This document shows positions 1 through 8,972 of a stretch of DNA of 49,742 bases, in pieces (the stretch's first letter is position 1; each line of letters opens with the position of its first letter). The translations under genes and the position numbers were made by a program. The DNA lies in the NCBI RefSeq assembly GCF_000482745.1, contig NZ_AXWQ01000017.1, positions 1 to 49,742 on the forward strand, given 5' to 3'. Origin of the DNA: Oleidesulfovibrio alaskensis DSM 16109. GTDB lineage: Bacteria > Desulfobacterota > Desulfovibrionia > Desulfovibrionales > Desulfovibrionaceae. The notes below the pieces were generated by a model. That model was not told the DNA's origin and ran no database searches. It worked only from the letters and a program-made list of their open reading frames with translations.

Positions 1-44
1 CCCTCCACAAGTCCCAGCACGGCAGCCGTAAGCAGATCAGTCAT
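1..44 (-). CDS. uppP: Undecaprenyl-diphosphatase UppP/BacA, N-terminal fragment cut by the window edge
   Basis: Only the first 14 codons and part of the 15th are inside the window, read leftward from an ATG at 44-42. They translate as MTDLLTAAVLGLVEG. This is the characteristic first membrane helix of UppP/BacA, which normally continues into a LTEFLPVSSTGH motif outside this window. UppP is an integral membrane phosphatase that recycles undecaprenyl pyrophosphate to the monophosphate carrier used for peptidoglycan and O-antigen synthesis. No strong Shine-Dalgarno is visible before the ATG. The call rests on a very short but distinctive sequence, so it is probable rather than certain. Confidence 0.75.
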   Translation of the reverse strand, partial: MTDLLTAAVLGLVE

Positions 45-214
45 TAAACAACATCCGGTCGGAAGAGGTGAATAAAGAAGAAAACATCATCAGAGCACGC
101 GAATAGCCTATGCCATGACCGGTTGCAAGCAGCATGGTGATGATGTAGAAAGCGGCATTCACCTGACGGGCGCAATGTGTGCCTGCCGCCAGCCTGCTTT
201 TTCGGAGAGTTATC

Positions 215-409
215 ATGACTACCATTATGCCGAACAGCGAACTTGTGCGCAAAGCCGTCGAATACATTTTTCAGTCGGACAAGCAGAATTCTTCTGTGGA
301 AGAACAGGTCGAGCAGGCGGGTATGCGCTTTAACCTGAGCCCGCGGGAATGTGAAATGCTGGAGCATTTCCTGAAGAAAAACATTGCGGGCGACACCCCG
401 CAGGAATAG
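215..409 (+). CDS. Small conserved-type hypothetical protein upstream of lptF
   Basis: This encodes 64 residues from an ATG at 215, chosen because GGAGAG lies at 204-209; the longer reading from 179 has no ribosome binding site. The protein is soluble, acidic and helical-looking, with a C-terminal part resembling a short helical bundle (LSPRECEMLEHFLKKNI). It has no signal peptide and no membrane segment. I do not recognise a family. Its stop codon (407-409) lies directly before lptF and touches the lptF Shine-Dalgarno region, so the two are almost certainly cotranscribed and may be translationally coupled. Confidence 0.7.
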   Translation: MTTIMPNSELVRKAVEYIFQSDKQNSSVEEQVEQAGMRFNLSPRECEMLEHFLKKNIAGDTPQE

Positions 410-420
410 TGGAGGGGACT

Positions 421-1602
421 CTGTTCCGTTTTCATATAACGCTGTTGCAGAAGCAGCTGTTCAAAGAGCTTGTCTCTCTTTTCGGCCTCTGCCTCGGCTC
501 ACTTCTTTTTCTGATTCTTATCGGCAGAATGCTGCAGTTGCGCGAGCTGTTTCTGGGTCTCGACCTGAATGCGCTCGATATGGCGACACTTTTCGTATAC
601 CTGAGTCCGCTTTTTCTCACCCTGATAATACCCATTGCCTGCATGCTCAGCGTGTTTCTGGCTTTTCTGCGTATGAGTACCGACAGAGAGCTTGTGGCGC
701 TCAAGGCCGGCGGGCTGAGCCTGTTTCAACTGCTTCCGGCGCCGCTGCTTTTCTGTCTGCTGTGCGGCCTGCTCAACCTGTATATTTCTCTCAGCGGTGT
801 CGCCTGGGGAATGGGCAATTTTCGCCACACCATAATGGAAATAGCCAACACCCGTGCGAAGATAGTTCTCCAGCCGGGCGTGTTCAATCAGACTGTTCCC
901 GGGCTTACGGTGTTTGCCCGCACGGTGGACAACAGTTCGGGCAAACTTGGGCATGTACTGGTTGAAGATAACAGCAGAGACGAAACAAGTATTCTCATTC
1001 TGGCCCCCCGGGGACAGCTGCGCTCGGATGAACAGCGGGGCGAACTGGTTTTTATACTCCACAACGGAAAAATATACCGCCAGCAGGAAGACAGCGTAAG
1101 CGTGCTCGACTTTAATGACTACACTGTCCGCCTTGACCTCGGCCAGATTTTCAAAGGGGTGAGTCTGGGAAAAGTAAAACCCAAAGAACTTTCATGGAGC
1201 GAGCTGCGCAGCATCGGTCCGGACCACCCGGAAGCCCGAAGGGACAGTAATTTTCTGCGCAAAGTTCATGTAGAGCTTCAAAAACGCTGGGTGCTGCCCA
1301 TGGCATGCCTTGTTCTGGGGCTTTTCGCCATGCCGCTTGCATGCGCTTTTCAGGGACTGGACAAACAATTCGGCATTCTGCTGGCTCTGGGGATGTTTCT
1401 GATTTACTACACGATGCTTTCAGTAGGCCTTTCCACCGGAGAATCCGGCACCGTTCCTCCTGCCGTGGGGTTATGGATGCCTAACCTCATATTCCTTGCC
1501 GTAGGGCTTTTCTGGCTGGACAGGGCGGAAAGAGAACGCTCGCTCAATATCATGAGTTTTATTCTGCATGCGAACCTGTTCCGCAAAAAGAGGGCACAGT
1601 GA
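421..1602 (+). CDS. lptF: LPS export ABC transporter permease LptF
   Basis: LptF with LptG forms the inner-membrane channel of the LptB2FG exporter, which extracts LPS and feeds it to the LptC/LptA bridge. The protein has the family plan: three N-terminal membrane helices, a periplasmic beta-jellyroll in the middle (about residues 130-270) and three C-terminal helices. The signature DRELVALKAGGLS, which contacts LptB, follows helix 2. The start is uncertain. A GTG at 409 gives 397 residues but has a poor ribosome site, whereas GGAGGGG at 411-417 is ideally placed for a CTG start at 421 (393 residues, LFRFHITLLQKQ). I prefer 421. The end overlaps lptG as GTGA. No lptB is nearby. Confidence 0.93.
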   Translation: MFRFHITLLQKQLFKELVSLFGLCLGSLLFLILIGRMLQLRELFLGLDLNALDMATLFVYLSPLFLTLIIPIACMLSVFLAFLRMSTDRELVALKAGGLSLFQLLPAPLLFCLLCGLLNLYISLSGVAWGMGNFRHTIMEIANTRAKIVLQPGVFNQTVPGLTVFARTVDNSSGKLGHVLVEDNSRDETSILILAPRGQLRSDEQRGELVFILHNGKIYRQQEDSVSVLDFNDYTVRLDLGQIFKGVSLGKVKPKELSWSELRSIGPDHPEARRDSNFLRKVHVELQKRWVLPMACLVLGLFAMPLACAFQGLDKQFGILLALGMFLIYYTMLSVGLSTGESGTVPPAVGLWMPNLIFLAVGLFWLDRAERERSLNIMSFILHANLFRKKRAQ

Positions 1603-2678
1603 GCATCCTTTCCCGCTATCTGCTCAGAACAAACCTGTTTCTGACCATGCTGACACTGACCATCGGCACCGGTATCTATCTGCTTTCCGACCTGTTCGAC
1701 AGGCTGGATGATTTTCTGGGAGCCGGGCTGGGCCTCAAAGTTATCCTGACGTACTTTGCGGTCAAAATACCGCTGATCATTTCTCAGATCCTGCCCGCCG
1801 TATTTCTGCTGTCGGCAGTCATCCAGCTGTGTGTCATGGCGCGGGACAGAGAGCTGGTAGCCCTTCAGGCGGGCGGCATCTCCTTCCTGCGCCTCGCGCG
1901 TTTCTTTATAATTTATGCACTCATCTGGTCAGCTGTTCAGCTGGGTTTTTCGCAGGTGCTGGGCATATACGGAGAACGGGAAGCCAGCAGAATCTGGAAG
2001 GAACAAGTCCGTAACCGGGAAATAGACGACGTGCAGCTTACCAACCTGTGGTTCACCGAGCATGGTCGCATCATCCATCTGGAAACGCTGCACCCTGCGG
2101 CCCAGAAAGGCTCCGGCATAACGGTCTACGAGCTCACGCCCGACGAGCTTTCCGTGCAGCGGGTGATCCGGGGCAAAAGTTTTCGTGCCGACTCTTCCGG
2201 CTGGACTCTTGACGGCTGCGACATTCTTATTCCGGGCAGTTACGAGGTGGCCGCCTCCGAATCGATTGTCCTGCCCATTGAACAGGACGTCAAAGCGTTT
2301 TCCATTGTCGATCCGAGAGGCGACCCTTCGCGTCTGCCCCTGTGGCAGCTGCAGGACGCCATAGCCCGCCTTACCGAAAGCGGCTCCAATGTTGAAGCCT
2401 TACGCACGGCATGGCACATGAAGCTCTCCTATGCATTTTCGCTGGTAACCATGGCTCTGCTGGCACTGGCACTTATAACATGGCGAGACAGCATATACAT
2501 AAACGTGGGAACATCACTGCTGCTGGTATTTGTCTTTTACACGCTATTCACCGTAGGGGGTTCTCTGGGCGAGAACGGCATAGTCCCCCCATTGTTTGCC
2601 GCATGGACAGCCAACGCGTTTTTCAGCCTTTCAGCCATCGCCAGACTGATTTATGTATCCAGAGCCCGCGCCGCCTGA
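1599..2678 (+). CDS. lptG: LPS export ABC transporter permease LptG
   Basis: This is the partner permease of LptF, 359 residues, starting at a GTG that overlaps the lptF stop codon (GTGA at 1599-1602), a typical sign of translational coupling. It repeats the family layout: N-terminal helices around residues 10-30, 60-80 and 95-115, a periplasmic jellyroll domain, then three C-terminal helices. The coupling motif DRELVALQAGGIS matches the one in LptF. Together they move LPS from the outer leaflet of the inner membrane toward the outer membrane. The gene is followed at once by a strong bidirectional terminator, which makes it the last gene of this operon. Confidence 0.95.
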   Translation: MSILSRYLLRTNLFLTMLTLTIGTGIYLLSDLFDRLDDFLGAGLGLKVILTYFAVKIPLIISQILPAVFLLSAVIQLCVMARDRELVALQAGGISFLRLARFFIIYALIWSAVQLGFSQVLGIYGEREASRIWKEQVRNREIDDVQLTNLWFTEHGRIIHLETLHPAAQKGSGITVYELTPDELSVQRVIRGKSFRADSSGWTLDGCDILIPGSYEVAASESIVLPIEQDVKAFSIVDPRGDPSRLPLWQLQDAIARLTESGSNVEALRTAWHMKLSYAFSLVTMALLALALITWRDSIYINVGTSLLLVFVFYTLFTVGGSLGENGIVPPLFAAWTANAFFSLSAIARLIYVSRARAA

Positions 2679-2679
2679 C

Positions 2680-2714
2680 AAAAAGCCCCGCAGACATCGT
2701 CTGCGGGGCTTTTT
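2680..2714. terminator. Bidirectional rho-independent terminator between lptG and engB
   Basis: A perfect 16-bp stem (2680-2695 with 2699-2714) with a 3-nt loop carries AAAAA on the left and TTTTT on the right. It can stop the rightward lptFG transcript and the leftward engB transcript; it begins 2 nt after the lptG stop and ends 4 nt before the engB stop. Confidence 0.93.
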
Positions 2715-2718
2715 GTGA

Positions 2719-3375
2719 TCACTCAGCGCGTTCGCTTGCCGCTTCCGGCTCATCAGCCGGTTCCGGCGCCCCGTCTGACGGTGTGTCAAAAGCCATATCC
2801 GGAAAAGCCAGCCGGTGCAGTTCCTGCCACAATTTATCTTTCCCCATACCCGTCTTGCTGGAAAAGAGCAGGGGCACCTCACCACCCAGAATGGTCCGCC
2901 ATTCCCGCTGACGCAGCGACCGTTCCTGCTGTTTGCATTTGTCGGCTTTGGTCAGCACTGGCAGCAGCGGCAGCCCGGCCTGCCGTGCAAATGCAGCCAG
3001 TTCCACATCAAGCTTCTGAGGTGAAAGACGGCAGTCGAGCAGAATGGCAATGGCACACACGGCAGGCGTTTCCACAAGGTAGCGACGGATGAGCTTTGCC
3101 CACTTTTCGCGTTCTGCCTTGCTGCAGCGTGCGTACCCGTAACCGGGCAGGTCGACAACATAATAGCCGTCGGGATCAACCTTGTAAAAATTGATACTTC
3201 TGGTCTTGCCCGGCGTGGAGCTGGTTCTTGCCAGCCCTTTACGTCCGGCAAGAGTATTCACAAGCGACGATTTACCGACATTGGAACGGCCCGCAAGAGC
3301 TATCTGGGGGGCGTTGAATGATATGAGCTGTTCCAGTGTGTAGATGGTATTTTCAAGTACTAGCTTTGGTTGCAT
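2719..3375 (-). CDS. engB: Ribosome biogenesis GTP-binding protein EngB/YsxC (YihA)
   Basis: This is an essential TrmE-Era-Obg type GTPase that helps assemble the large ribosomal subunit. All G motifs are present in order: GRSNVGKSS (G1), TSSTPGKTRSINF (G2 region), DLPGYGYA (G3), LTKADK (G4) and SSKTGMG (G5). I chose the ATG at 3375 (218 residues, MQPKLVLENTIY) because family members begin just before this point; the open frame extends upstream to 3474 without any similarity. The last 15 or so residues are an acidic, Pro/Ala/Glu-rich tail beyond the usual GTPase fold. It is convergent with lptG and divergent from aroQ. Confidence 0.95.
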   Translation of the reverse strand: MQPKLVLENTIYTLEQLISFNAPQIALAGRSNVGKSSLVNTLAGRKGLARTSSTPGKTRSINFYKVDPDGYYVVDLPGYGYARCSKAEREKWAKLIRRYLVETPAVCAIAILLDCRLSPQKLDVELAAFARQAGLPLLPVLTKADKCKQQERSLRQREWRTILGGEVPLLFSSKTGMGKDKLWQELHRLAFPDMAFDTPSDGAPEPADEPEAASERAE

Positions 3376-3530
3376 AATATATGGTTCGTTAAAGGTGGTC
3401 GGAAAATGGCGGATAACGTGGTGCTTGACAAGATAATGACCTTGGGAAAAAATATTCCGCTTTTCGCAGGGCACCTTCTGTCAATGAATGCTAGCAGAAC
3501 CGGCTTGCAAAAACAAAGAGGTTTTTTGCC

Positions 3531-3995
3531 GTGAACCGTTTCAGAATTCTCGTGATGAACGGGCCGAACCTCGGCCATCTGGGTCAGAGACAGCCGGAAA
3601 TCTATGGCAGCACGGGCATGGACGCTCTTCCCGGTATGTTAAAGCGCCTGATGGGCGAGCAGGCAGAAGCGCTGGAACTGGAATATTTTCACAGTAACAG
3701 CGAAGGGGCTCTTATAGACAGGCTCGAACGGGCACGGCAGGACGGAACAGCCGGAGTTGTTCTGAACGCAGGAGCTTATACACACACAAGCCTTGCGCTG
3801 GCAGACTGTCTGGCATGGATAAACCTGCCGTGCGTGGAAGTGCACATAAGCAATGTTCTGGCACGGGCAGAGCAGCTGCGTCACCGCAGCCTCATCGGCC
3901 GTCATGTCATCGGCGTTGTGGCCGGTTTTGGCATGGCAAGCTATGCCCTGGGCGTGCAGGCGCTTGTAACGCACCTGCAGGACACTCAACAGTAA
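3531..3995 (+). CDS. aroQ: 3-dehydroquinate dehydratase, type II
   Basis: This catalyses the third step of the shikimate pathway, trans-dehydration of 3-dehydroquinate to 3-dehydroshikimate. It is a 154-residue protein of the small dodecameric type II family. Visible motifs are MNGPNLGHLGQRQPEIYGS (flexible lid and catalytic Tyr region), FHSNSEG, NAGAYTHTS and VEVHISN with the catalytic His. The usual GPNLN-LG motif reads GPNLGHLG, a mild variation. The start is a GTG at 3531 with GAGG about 10 nt upstream. It lies 51 nt ahead of efp, an aroQ-efp neighbourhood common in bacteria. Confidence 0.95.
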   Translation: MNRFRILVMNGPNLGHLGQRQPEIYGSTGMDALPGMLKRLMGEQAEALELEYFHSNSEGALIDRLERARQDGTAGVVLNAGAYTHTSLALADCLAWINLPCVEVHISNVLARAEQLRHRSLIGRHVIGVVAGFGMASYALGVQALVTHLQDTQQ

Positions 3996-4046
3996 ACTGG
4001 CATCACAGGCCTGCGGGCTTTATATCAACTTTTTCGGAGGCATCCC

Positions 4047-4604
4047 ATGTATTCCACTACCGATTTCAGACGCGGCCTGCGTATCGAAATTGACGGCACC
4101 CCTTTTGAAATTGTCGACTTCCAGCACTTCAAGCCCGGCAAAGGCGGGGCCATTGTGCGTACCAAAATGCGCAACCTGCTCACCGGCCGCATTATGGACA
4201 ACAACTTCCGTTCCGGCGAAAAAGTTGGCCGTCCCGACATGGAAAACCGCGACATGCAGTTTCTGTATCGTGAAGACGCCAATCTTGTTTTCATGGACAT
4301 GACGACCTATGAGCAGATTTACATGCCGGAAGAAACCACGGAAGGTAAAGCAGGATTCCTCAAGGAAGGGCAAACCATCCGCGTACTGCTGTTCAACGGC
4401 ACGCCGCTGGCCATCGAACTGCCTGCAGCGCTGGTGCTCGAAGTGACCGAAACAGAACCCGGTGCAAAAGGCGACACCGTCTCCAACGTGACCAAGCCGG
4501 CAACCCTTGAAACCGGTATCGTCATTCAGGTTCCTATTTTTGTGAACCAGGGAGACAAGGTTAAAGTAAACACGGACACCCGTGAATACATGGGACGGGA
4601 ATAG
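4047..4604 (+). CDS. efp: Translation elongation factor P
   Basis: EF-P binds between the ribosomal P and E sites and relieves stalling at consecutive prolines. The 185-residue protein has the three beta-barrel domains of the family, with KPGKGGA at the tip of domain I; Lys32 is the residue that is post-translationally modified in many bacteria. The C-terminal oligonucleotide-binding domain ends in VKVNTDTREYMGR, as usual. The start ATG has CGGAGG closely upstream. No modification enzyme (EpmA or EarP type) is visible in this window. Confidence 0.97.
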   Translation: MYSTTDFRRGLRIEIDGTPFEIVDFQHFKPGKGGAIVRTKMRNLLTGRIMDNNFRSGEKVGRPDMENRDMQFLYREDANLVFMDMTTYEQIYMPEETTEGKAGFLKEGQTIRVLLFNGTPLAIELPAALVLEVTETEPGAKGDTVSNVTKPATLETGIVIQVPIFVNQGDKVKVNTDTREYMGRE

Positions 4605-4669
4605 CCCCCGGCGTCCTGTCCCGCCGGCGTTATTGCCCGCGGCTATGGACGCAGCATTTTGATTACGGT

Positions 4670-4707
4670 AAGGGATATGGCTGAAGAGGCTGTATCCCTT
4701 CTTTCTT
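4670..4707 (+). terminator. Probable terminator after efp
   Basis: AAGGGATA (4670-4677) pairs with TATCCCTT (4693-4700) across a 15-nt internal region, followed by the pyrimidine-rich CTTTCTTT. It sits between efp and the ftsK ribosome binding site. The T-tract is interrupted, so strength is uncertain. Confidence 0.55.
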
Positions 4708-4740
4708 TAACCTTTGATCTCTTTTTTCCGGAGGCCGACC

Positions 4741-7173
4741 ATTTCAAAAGGCAACAGACTGGCGCGTGAAATTTTCGCGCTGTTTCTCGTCTTTTGCGGG
4801 GCAGTCCTGCTACTGAGTCTCATCTCATACAGTCAGGCAGACCCAAGCTTCAACCATGCCGTCAGCGGACGTTCCGGCTTTGACAACTGGGCAGGGCTCG
4901 CAGGTGCATATCTTTCCGGCCTGCTGGTCGACATTTTCGGCCTGTCCGCCTTTCTCTTTCCTGTCGCGGTATTCGTTTCCGCGGCACGCCATTATCTGAA
5001 AGCCGGCGACATTCTATGGTGGCGATGGGTGGGGCTTACCCTGCTGGGTATGTGCATAGCCTCCTTCACGTCGGCCATCCATATCGGCATAGGCGATATC
5101 ACCGGCGGCGGGCTTATCGGACACGAGCTTTCGCGGCTGGGTCAGCGGTATCTTGGGACAGCCGGCGCTGTTATTCTGTGGATTTTCGCCTTTCTTGTGT
5201 CTGTACAGCTTGCCGTGGGATTCACATGGGTTGCACTCTTCGCAGTGCTGACAGAAGCTGCAGGCTCATTTCCCCTTCCTGAAGGCTTAAAAAAGCGCAG
5301 TTTCCGTTCTGCACGCAGCAAGGCTCTGCCGCAAGCCGACCTGATTGTCATGGCGCAAAAAGAGCCCGAAGAGCGCCCCCGAGGCGTTGCAATCGCGCGC
5401 CCCCGGCGTGCTGCGGCGGCCTTACGAAACTTCTGGCATATATTCTTTCCTGTCGAAAAACAGAGCCGGCCAGAAGCCCGGACGGCTTTTGCGCGGCTCG
5501 AATCTGACACGGAAGATGATTCGCCGTCGGAAAGCTCAGCCTCTGCCTCTCCGCTGCCGGCGGAAAACAGCGGGGCAGAAATATCAGCCGACGGCAATTC
5601 CGCGCAGTTCTACATCGGCCCTGAAAAAGACGAACCCGCCCCTCTGGCCGAGTTGCAACCGGAAACCGCACCTTCACAAGGCACGGCGGGCCGGACATCC
5701 TGCGGTGCAGGGCAGCGGCCCAGACGCAAGGTCAAACTGCCGTCCGCATCCATGCTGGAAACACCTAAAGGTATTGATAAAAAAACGCCCAAGGCAGTAC
5801 TGGAAAGTAAAGGTCAGACACTTGTCTCTTGCCTTGCGGACTTCGGTATACAGGGAGAACTTGTCCGCATCACCCCCGGCCCCGTGGTCACCATGTTTGA
5901 AATCAGACCCGCTGCCGGGGTCAAAGTAAGCCGTATAGCCAATCTGAGCGACGATCTGGCTCTGGCACTCAAGGCCATTGCTGTCCGTATACAGGCCCCG
6001 ATCCCCGGCAAAGACACCGTCGGTGTGGAAATTCCCAACGAGGATCGCGAAACAGTAAGCCTTAAAGAACTGCTGGGGTCAGAGCCTTTCGGCAAAGCGG
6101 AATCCTATCTGACCATGGCCATCGGCAAGGACATTTCCGGCATTCCCACTGTGGCAGACCTTGCCAAAATGCCCCATCTTCTGGTGGCCGGTGCCACTGG
6201 TGCCGGTAAAAGTGTATGCATCAACTCCATACTTATGAGCTTTCTGTTCAAAGCGCGACCGGAAGAAGTACAGCTGCTGCTGGTGGACCCCAAGCGCATC
6301 GAGCTGGCGGTTTATGCAGACCTGCCGCATCTTGTCCATCCTGTGGTCACCGACATGGCGCACGCTAAAAATGCTCTGGACTGGGCTGTGCATGAAATGG
6401 ACAAACGATACGAAGCCATGGCCCGGCTGGGAGTTCGCAACGTCACCGGATACAATCAGAAAATCGAAAGCTTCGGCGATGCCGTACCTGCTGAATTCTG
6501 CGACCTTGAAAAGCTTCCTTATCTGGTCATCATCATTGACGAGCTTGCAGACCTGATGCTCACCGCGGCCAAGGAGGTCGAAACAAGCATCGTCAGGCTG
6601 GCACAGCTTGCCCGTGCAGCCGGAATCCACATGATTCTGGCCACGCAGCGTCCCAGCGTGGACGTTGTAACAGGGCTTATCAAAGCGAACTTCCCCTGCC
6701 GCATATCTTTTCAGGTCACCTCCAAACACGATTCGCGGACCATTCTCGATACCGTGGGAGCAGAACATCTGCTGGGACGGGGCGACATGCTGTTTAAACC
6801 GGGAGGAGGGCGTCTGCAGCGCATGCACGGTGCCTTTGTCTCCGACGAGGATGTGGCAGCCGTGGTTGAATACTGGAAAGAGCGTCAGGCCCCCAGCTAC
6901 AGGGTAGACTTTTCGGAATGGGGCAGTCCGTCTGCCGACGATTCCGGCATAAACGGGGGCGCCGGGGACAGTCTGGGCGACGACCCGGTGTACGCCGAGG
7001 CAGTGCAGTTTGTCATGAGTCAGGGCAAGGCCTCGATATCTCTCATCCAGCGGCGGTTCCGGATTGGCTTCAACAGAGCCGCCCGCTATGTGGAGCAGAT
7101 GGAGCAGGACGGTATCATAGGCCCGGCTGATGGCAGCAAGCCCAGAACAGTCCTCGGAGCCAGAGAGAATTAA
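4741..7173 (+). CDS. ftsK: DNA translocase FtsK
   Basis: FtsK is the septal DNA pump that clears and aligns chromosome termini and activates XerC/XerD at dif. The N-terminus has about four membrane helices (first 170 residues), then a low-complexity linker of moderate length, then the RecA-like motor with Walker A GATGAGKSV (about residue 483) and Walker B LVIIIDELADLM (about 594). The C-terminus is the winged-helix gamma domain that reads KOPS sites (FVMSQGKASISLIQRRFRIG). The start is unusual. A TTG at 4714 has no ribosome site, but GGAGG at 4730-4734 sits 6 nt before an ATT at 4741 (810 residues). I prefer the ATT start. Confidence 0.95.
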   Translation: MSKGNRLAREIFALFLVFCGAVLLLSLISYSQADPSFNHAVSGRSGFDNWAGLAGAYLSGLLVDIFGLSAFLFPVAVFVSAARHYLKAGDILWWRWVGLTLLGMCIASFTSAIHIGIGDITGGGLIGHELSRLGQRYLGTAGAVILWIFAFLVSVQLAVGFTWVALFAVLTEAAGSFPLPEGLKKRSFRSARSKALPQADLIVMAQKEPEERPRGVAIARPRRAAAALRNFWHIFFPVEKQSRPEARTAFARLESDTEDDSPSESSASASPLPAENSGAEISADGNSAQFYIGPEKDEPAPLAELQPETAPSQGTAGRTSCGAGQRPRRKVKLPSASMLETPKGIDKKTPKAVLESKGQTLVSCLADFGIQGELVRITPGPVVTMFEIRPAAGVKVSRIANLSDDLALALKAIAVRIQAPIPGKDTVGVEIPNEDRETVSLKELLGSEPFGKAESYLTMAIGKDISGIPTVADLAKMPHLLVAGATGAGKSVCINSILMSFLFKARPEEVQLLLVDPKRIELAVYADLPHLVHPVVTDMAHAKNALDWAVHEMDKRYEAMARLGVRNVTGYNQKIESFGDAVPAEFCDLEKLPYLVIIIDELADLMLTAAKEVETSIVRLAQLARAAGIHMILATQRPSVDVVTGLIKANFPCRISFQVTSKHDSRTILDTVGAEHLLGRGDMLFKPGGGRLQRMHGAFVSDEDVAAVVEYWKERQAPSYRVDFSEWGSPSADDSGINGGAGDSLGDDPVYAEAVQFVMSQGKASISLIQRRFRIGFNRAARYVEQMEQDGIIGPADGSKPRTVLGAREN

Positions 7174-7188
7174 TTACCGGAGAATTCC

Positions 7189-7863
7189 ATGCACAAACAA
7201 CATATTTTAGCAATTGTCTTTTTTATCGCAGCGCTGGCTCTCACCGGTCAGGCCGCAGCAGCCCCTGACGCGGTAGCAGCGCTGGAAAAAAAAGTACGCA
7301 GCTATACTTCTTTTAAAGCAGATTTTGTACAAACACTCACCCACAGACAAAGCGGCACCACAGAAACAAGGCAGGGAAGCATCATCTTCCGCAAGCCGGA
7401 TTCGCTGCGCTGGGAAACCGTACATCCTTCGCGCGAACTTATTGTTGTTACAGACTCGGCGGTGTGGAATTACATTCCCGACGAAGAGGTCGCCTACAAA
7501 TATCCTCTTGATATTCTGAAAGATTCTGACACCATCATGCGCTTTATCACAGGCAGAACGAATCTTGATTCAGACTTTGAAATAGAAGTCGAAGAAGAGC
7601 AGGGCAGTACCAGAATCCATCTGTATCCTTATCATCCGCAGCAGACTCTCACGGAGGCTGTTCTCTGGGTGGACACACAAAGCGGTGAGTTGAAAAAAGT
7701 GGCCGTCACAGACTTTTACGGCAATGAAAACATGCTTGAATTTTCGGACATGCAGTTTGACATCGAGTCTGGAACAGACAGTTTCCGTTTTTCGCCGCCC
7801 GCCGGAACAGATATTGAAGACAGGACCTCGGACAAGGTGATGGAAAAAAAACTTTTTCAGTAA
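7189..7863 (+). CDS. lolA: Outer membrane lipoprotein carrier protein LolA
   Basis: LolA is the periplasmic chaperone that carries lipoproteins from LolCDE to the outer membrane. The 224-residue precursor has a Sec signal peptide (residues 1-25, ending in AAAA before PDAV). The mature part follows the LolA fold, with SFKADFVQT, a GSIIFRKPDSLRWE strand motif and the aromatic lipid-binding cavity, and is of normal length. ACCGGAGAATTCC precedes the ATG. It follows ftsK by 15 nt, the ftsK-lolA order seen in many proteobacteria, and is closed by a strong terminator. Confidence 0.93.
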   Translation: MHKQHILAIVFFIAALALTGQAAAAPDAVAALEKKVRSYTSFKADFVQTLTHRQSGTTETRQGSIIFRKPDSLRWETVHPSRELIVVTDSAVWNYIPDEEVAYKYPLDILKDSDTIMRFITGRTNLDSDFEIEVEEEQGSTRIHLYPYHPQQTLTEAVLWVDTQSGELKKVAVTDFYGNENMLEFSDMQFDIESGTDSFRFSPPAGTDIEDRTSDKVMEKKLFQ

Positions 7864-7886
7864 AAAATGCTGACAGGTTATTCAGT

Positions 7887-7929
7887 AAAAAGGCCCTCTG
7901 GTGGACAGCGTCCACCAGAGGGCCTTTTT
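7887..7929 (+). terminator. Strong rho-independent terminator after lolA
   Basis: A 19-bp perfect inverted repeat (7887-7905 with 7911-7929) with a 5-nt loop (CAGCG) ends in TTTTT. The arms begin with AAAAA, so it could act in both directions. Confidence 0.93.
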
Positions 7930-8031
7930 ATGCACAGCTTGGTTGCTGGCCACGCTGCAAGAGATATAAGAGGAATGAGCCAGAAGGCTACAGGCAGCCT
8001 CCCGACTGACAAGACAATCCACGCCAATGTC

Positions 8032-8910
8032 TTACAAATCCACAGAAGCCTTCAGCGCCGCAATTTCACTGTCAGTCAATTCCCGTACTTCACCCGTACG
8101 CAGTTCTCCCAGCGACAGCGGTCCCTGCCTGACTCTGTGCAAAGAAAGCACTGTCAGACCGGCATCCCTGCACATCCTGCGAATCTGCCGGTTGATACCC
8201 TGAAAAAGAGTCATCTCCAACAGCAGCCAGTCATGATGCCGGCTCAGCACCTCTACCTCTACGGGGGCAAGCTTTTCCCCCTCGGCAAGCGTCATCCCTT
8301 TTCGCATAGCCTGCAGATCGTTGTCCTGCACCACGCCTCTGACCTTTACCAGATATGTCTTGGGCAGATGCCAGGAAGGGTGAGTAAGTCTGTGGGTCAG
8401 CACGCCGTCATCTGTCAGCAAAAGCAGGCCCTCTGAAAAAAAATCCAGTCTTCCTACAGGAAAAAGTCTTTTTTTACGATGTAATGGGGGCAGAATATCA
8501 ATGACAGTCCTGCGCCCTTCAGGATCACTGACGGTAGTGACCACTTCCACAGGCTTGTGCATCATCAAATAGGTATGGCTACGGGAGGAAGAAGACTTCA
8601 AGAAAATCTTTTTACCACGAACGCAGAGCTCATCCCTGTCCGGAACAACTTTCACGCCGGGGGTATCCACCACAACCCCGTTAACCGTTACAACCCCCTG
8701 AGCCACAAGTTCATCGGCTGCACGACGCGAACAGACTCCGGCATCGGCCAGTGCCTTGTTAATCCGCACAGACTGTTCCGCCTCATGTCCGGCAGGAGCA
8801 TTGCGTTGTGCCAGTGCACCGGAACGGGCCGTACGCGGGGCGGAAAGGCCGCTGCGTGCAGGCTTTTGTCGTGCCCGCGCTTTATTTACGAGATCATTTT
8901 TTTTAGTCAT
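8032..8910 (-). CDS. rRNA pseudouridine synthase, RsuA/RluB/RluE/RluF family
   Basis: This converts a specific uridine in rRNA to pseudouridine. The 292-residue protein has a basic, Ala/Arg-rich N-terminal extension (residues 1-47), an S4 RNA-binding domain (about 48-105) and the catalytic domain, whose GRLDFFSEGLL carries catalytic Asp156. NRQIRRMCRDAGL is the family C-terminal motif. The architecture fits RluB (23S) best, but the exact target among RsuA, RluB, RluE and RluF cannot be assigned from sequence alone. It sits 62 nt downstream of yedF on the same strand and may be cotranscribed with it. Confidence 0.9.
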   Translation of the reverse strand: MTKKNDLVNKARARQKPARSGLSAPRTARSGALAQRNAPAGHEAEQSVRINKALADAGVCSRRAADELVAQGVVTVNGVVVDTPGVKVVPDRDELCVRGKKIFLKSSSSRSHTYLMMHKPVEVVTTVSDPEGRRTVIDILPPLHRKKRLFPVGRLDFFSEGLLLLTDDGVLTHRLTHPSWHLPKTYLVKVRGVVQDNDLQAMRKGMTLAEGEKLAPVEVEVLSRHHDWLLLEMTLFQGINRQIRRMCRDAGLTVLSLHRVRQGPLSLGELRTGEVRELTDSEIAALKASVDL

Positions 8911-8972
8911 ATATTCTTCAAGTTAAACTTTAAGGCACAATTATATGCCCGCCCAGAACCGACCGGAAGCCG

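Noticed and set aside
6079..6828. 249-codon frame antisense to ftsK
   Set aside because: Shadow of the ftsK motor domain; the sense frame has all the ATPase motifs.
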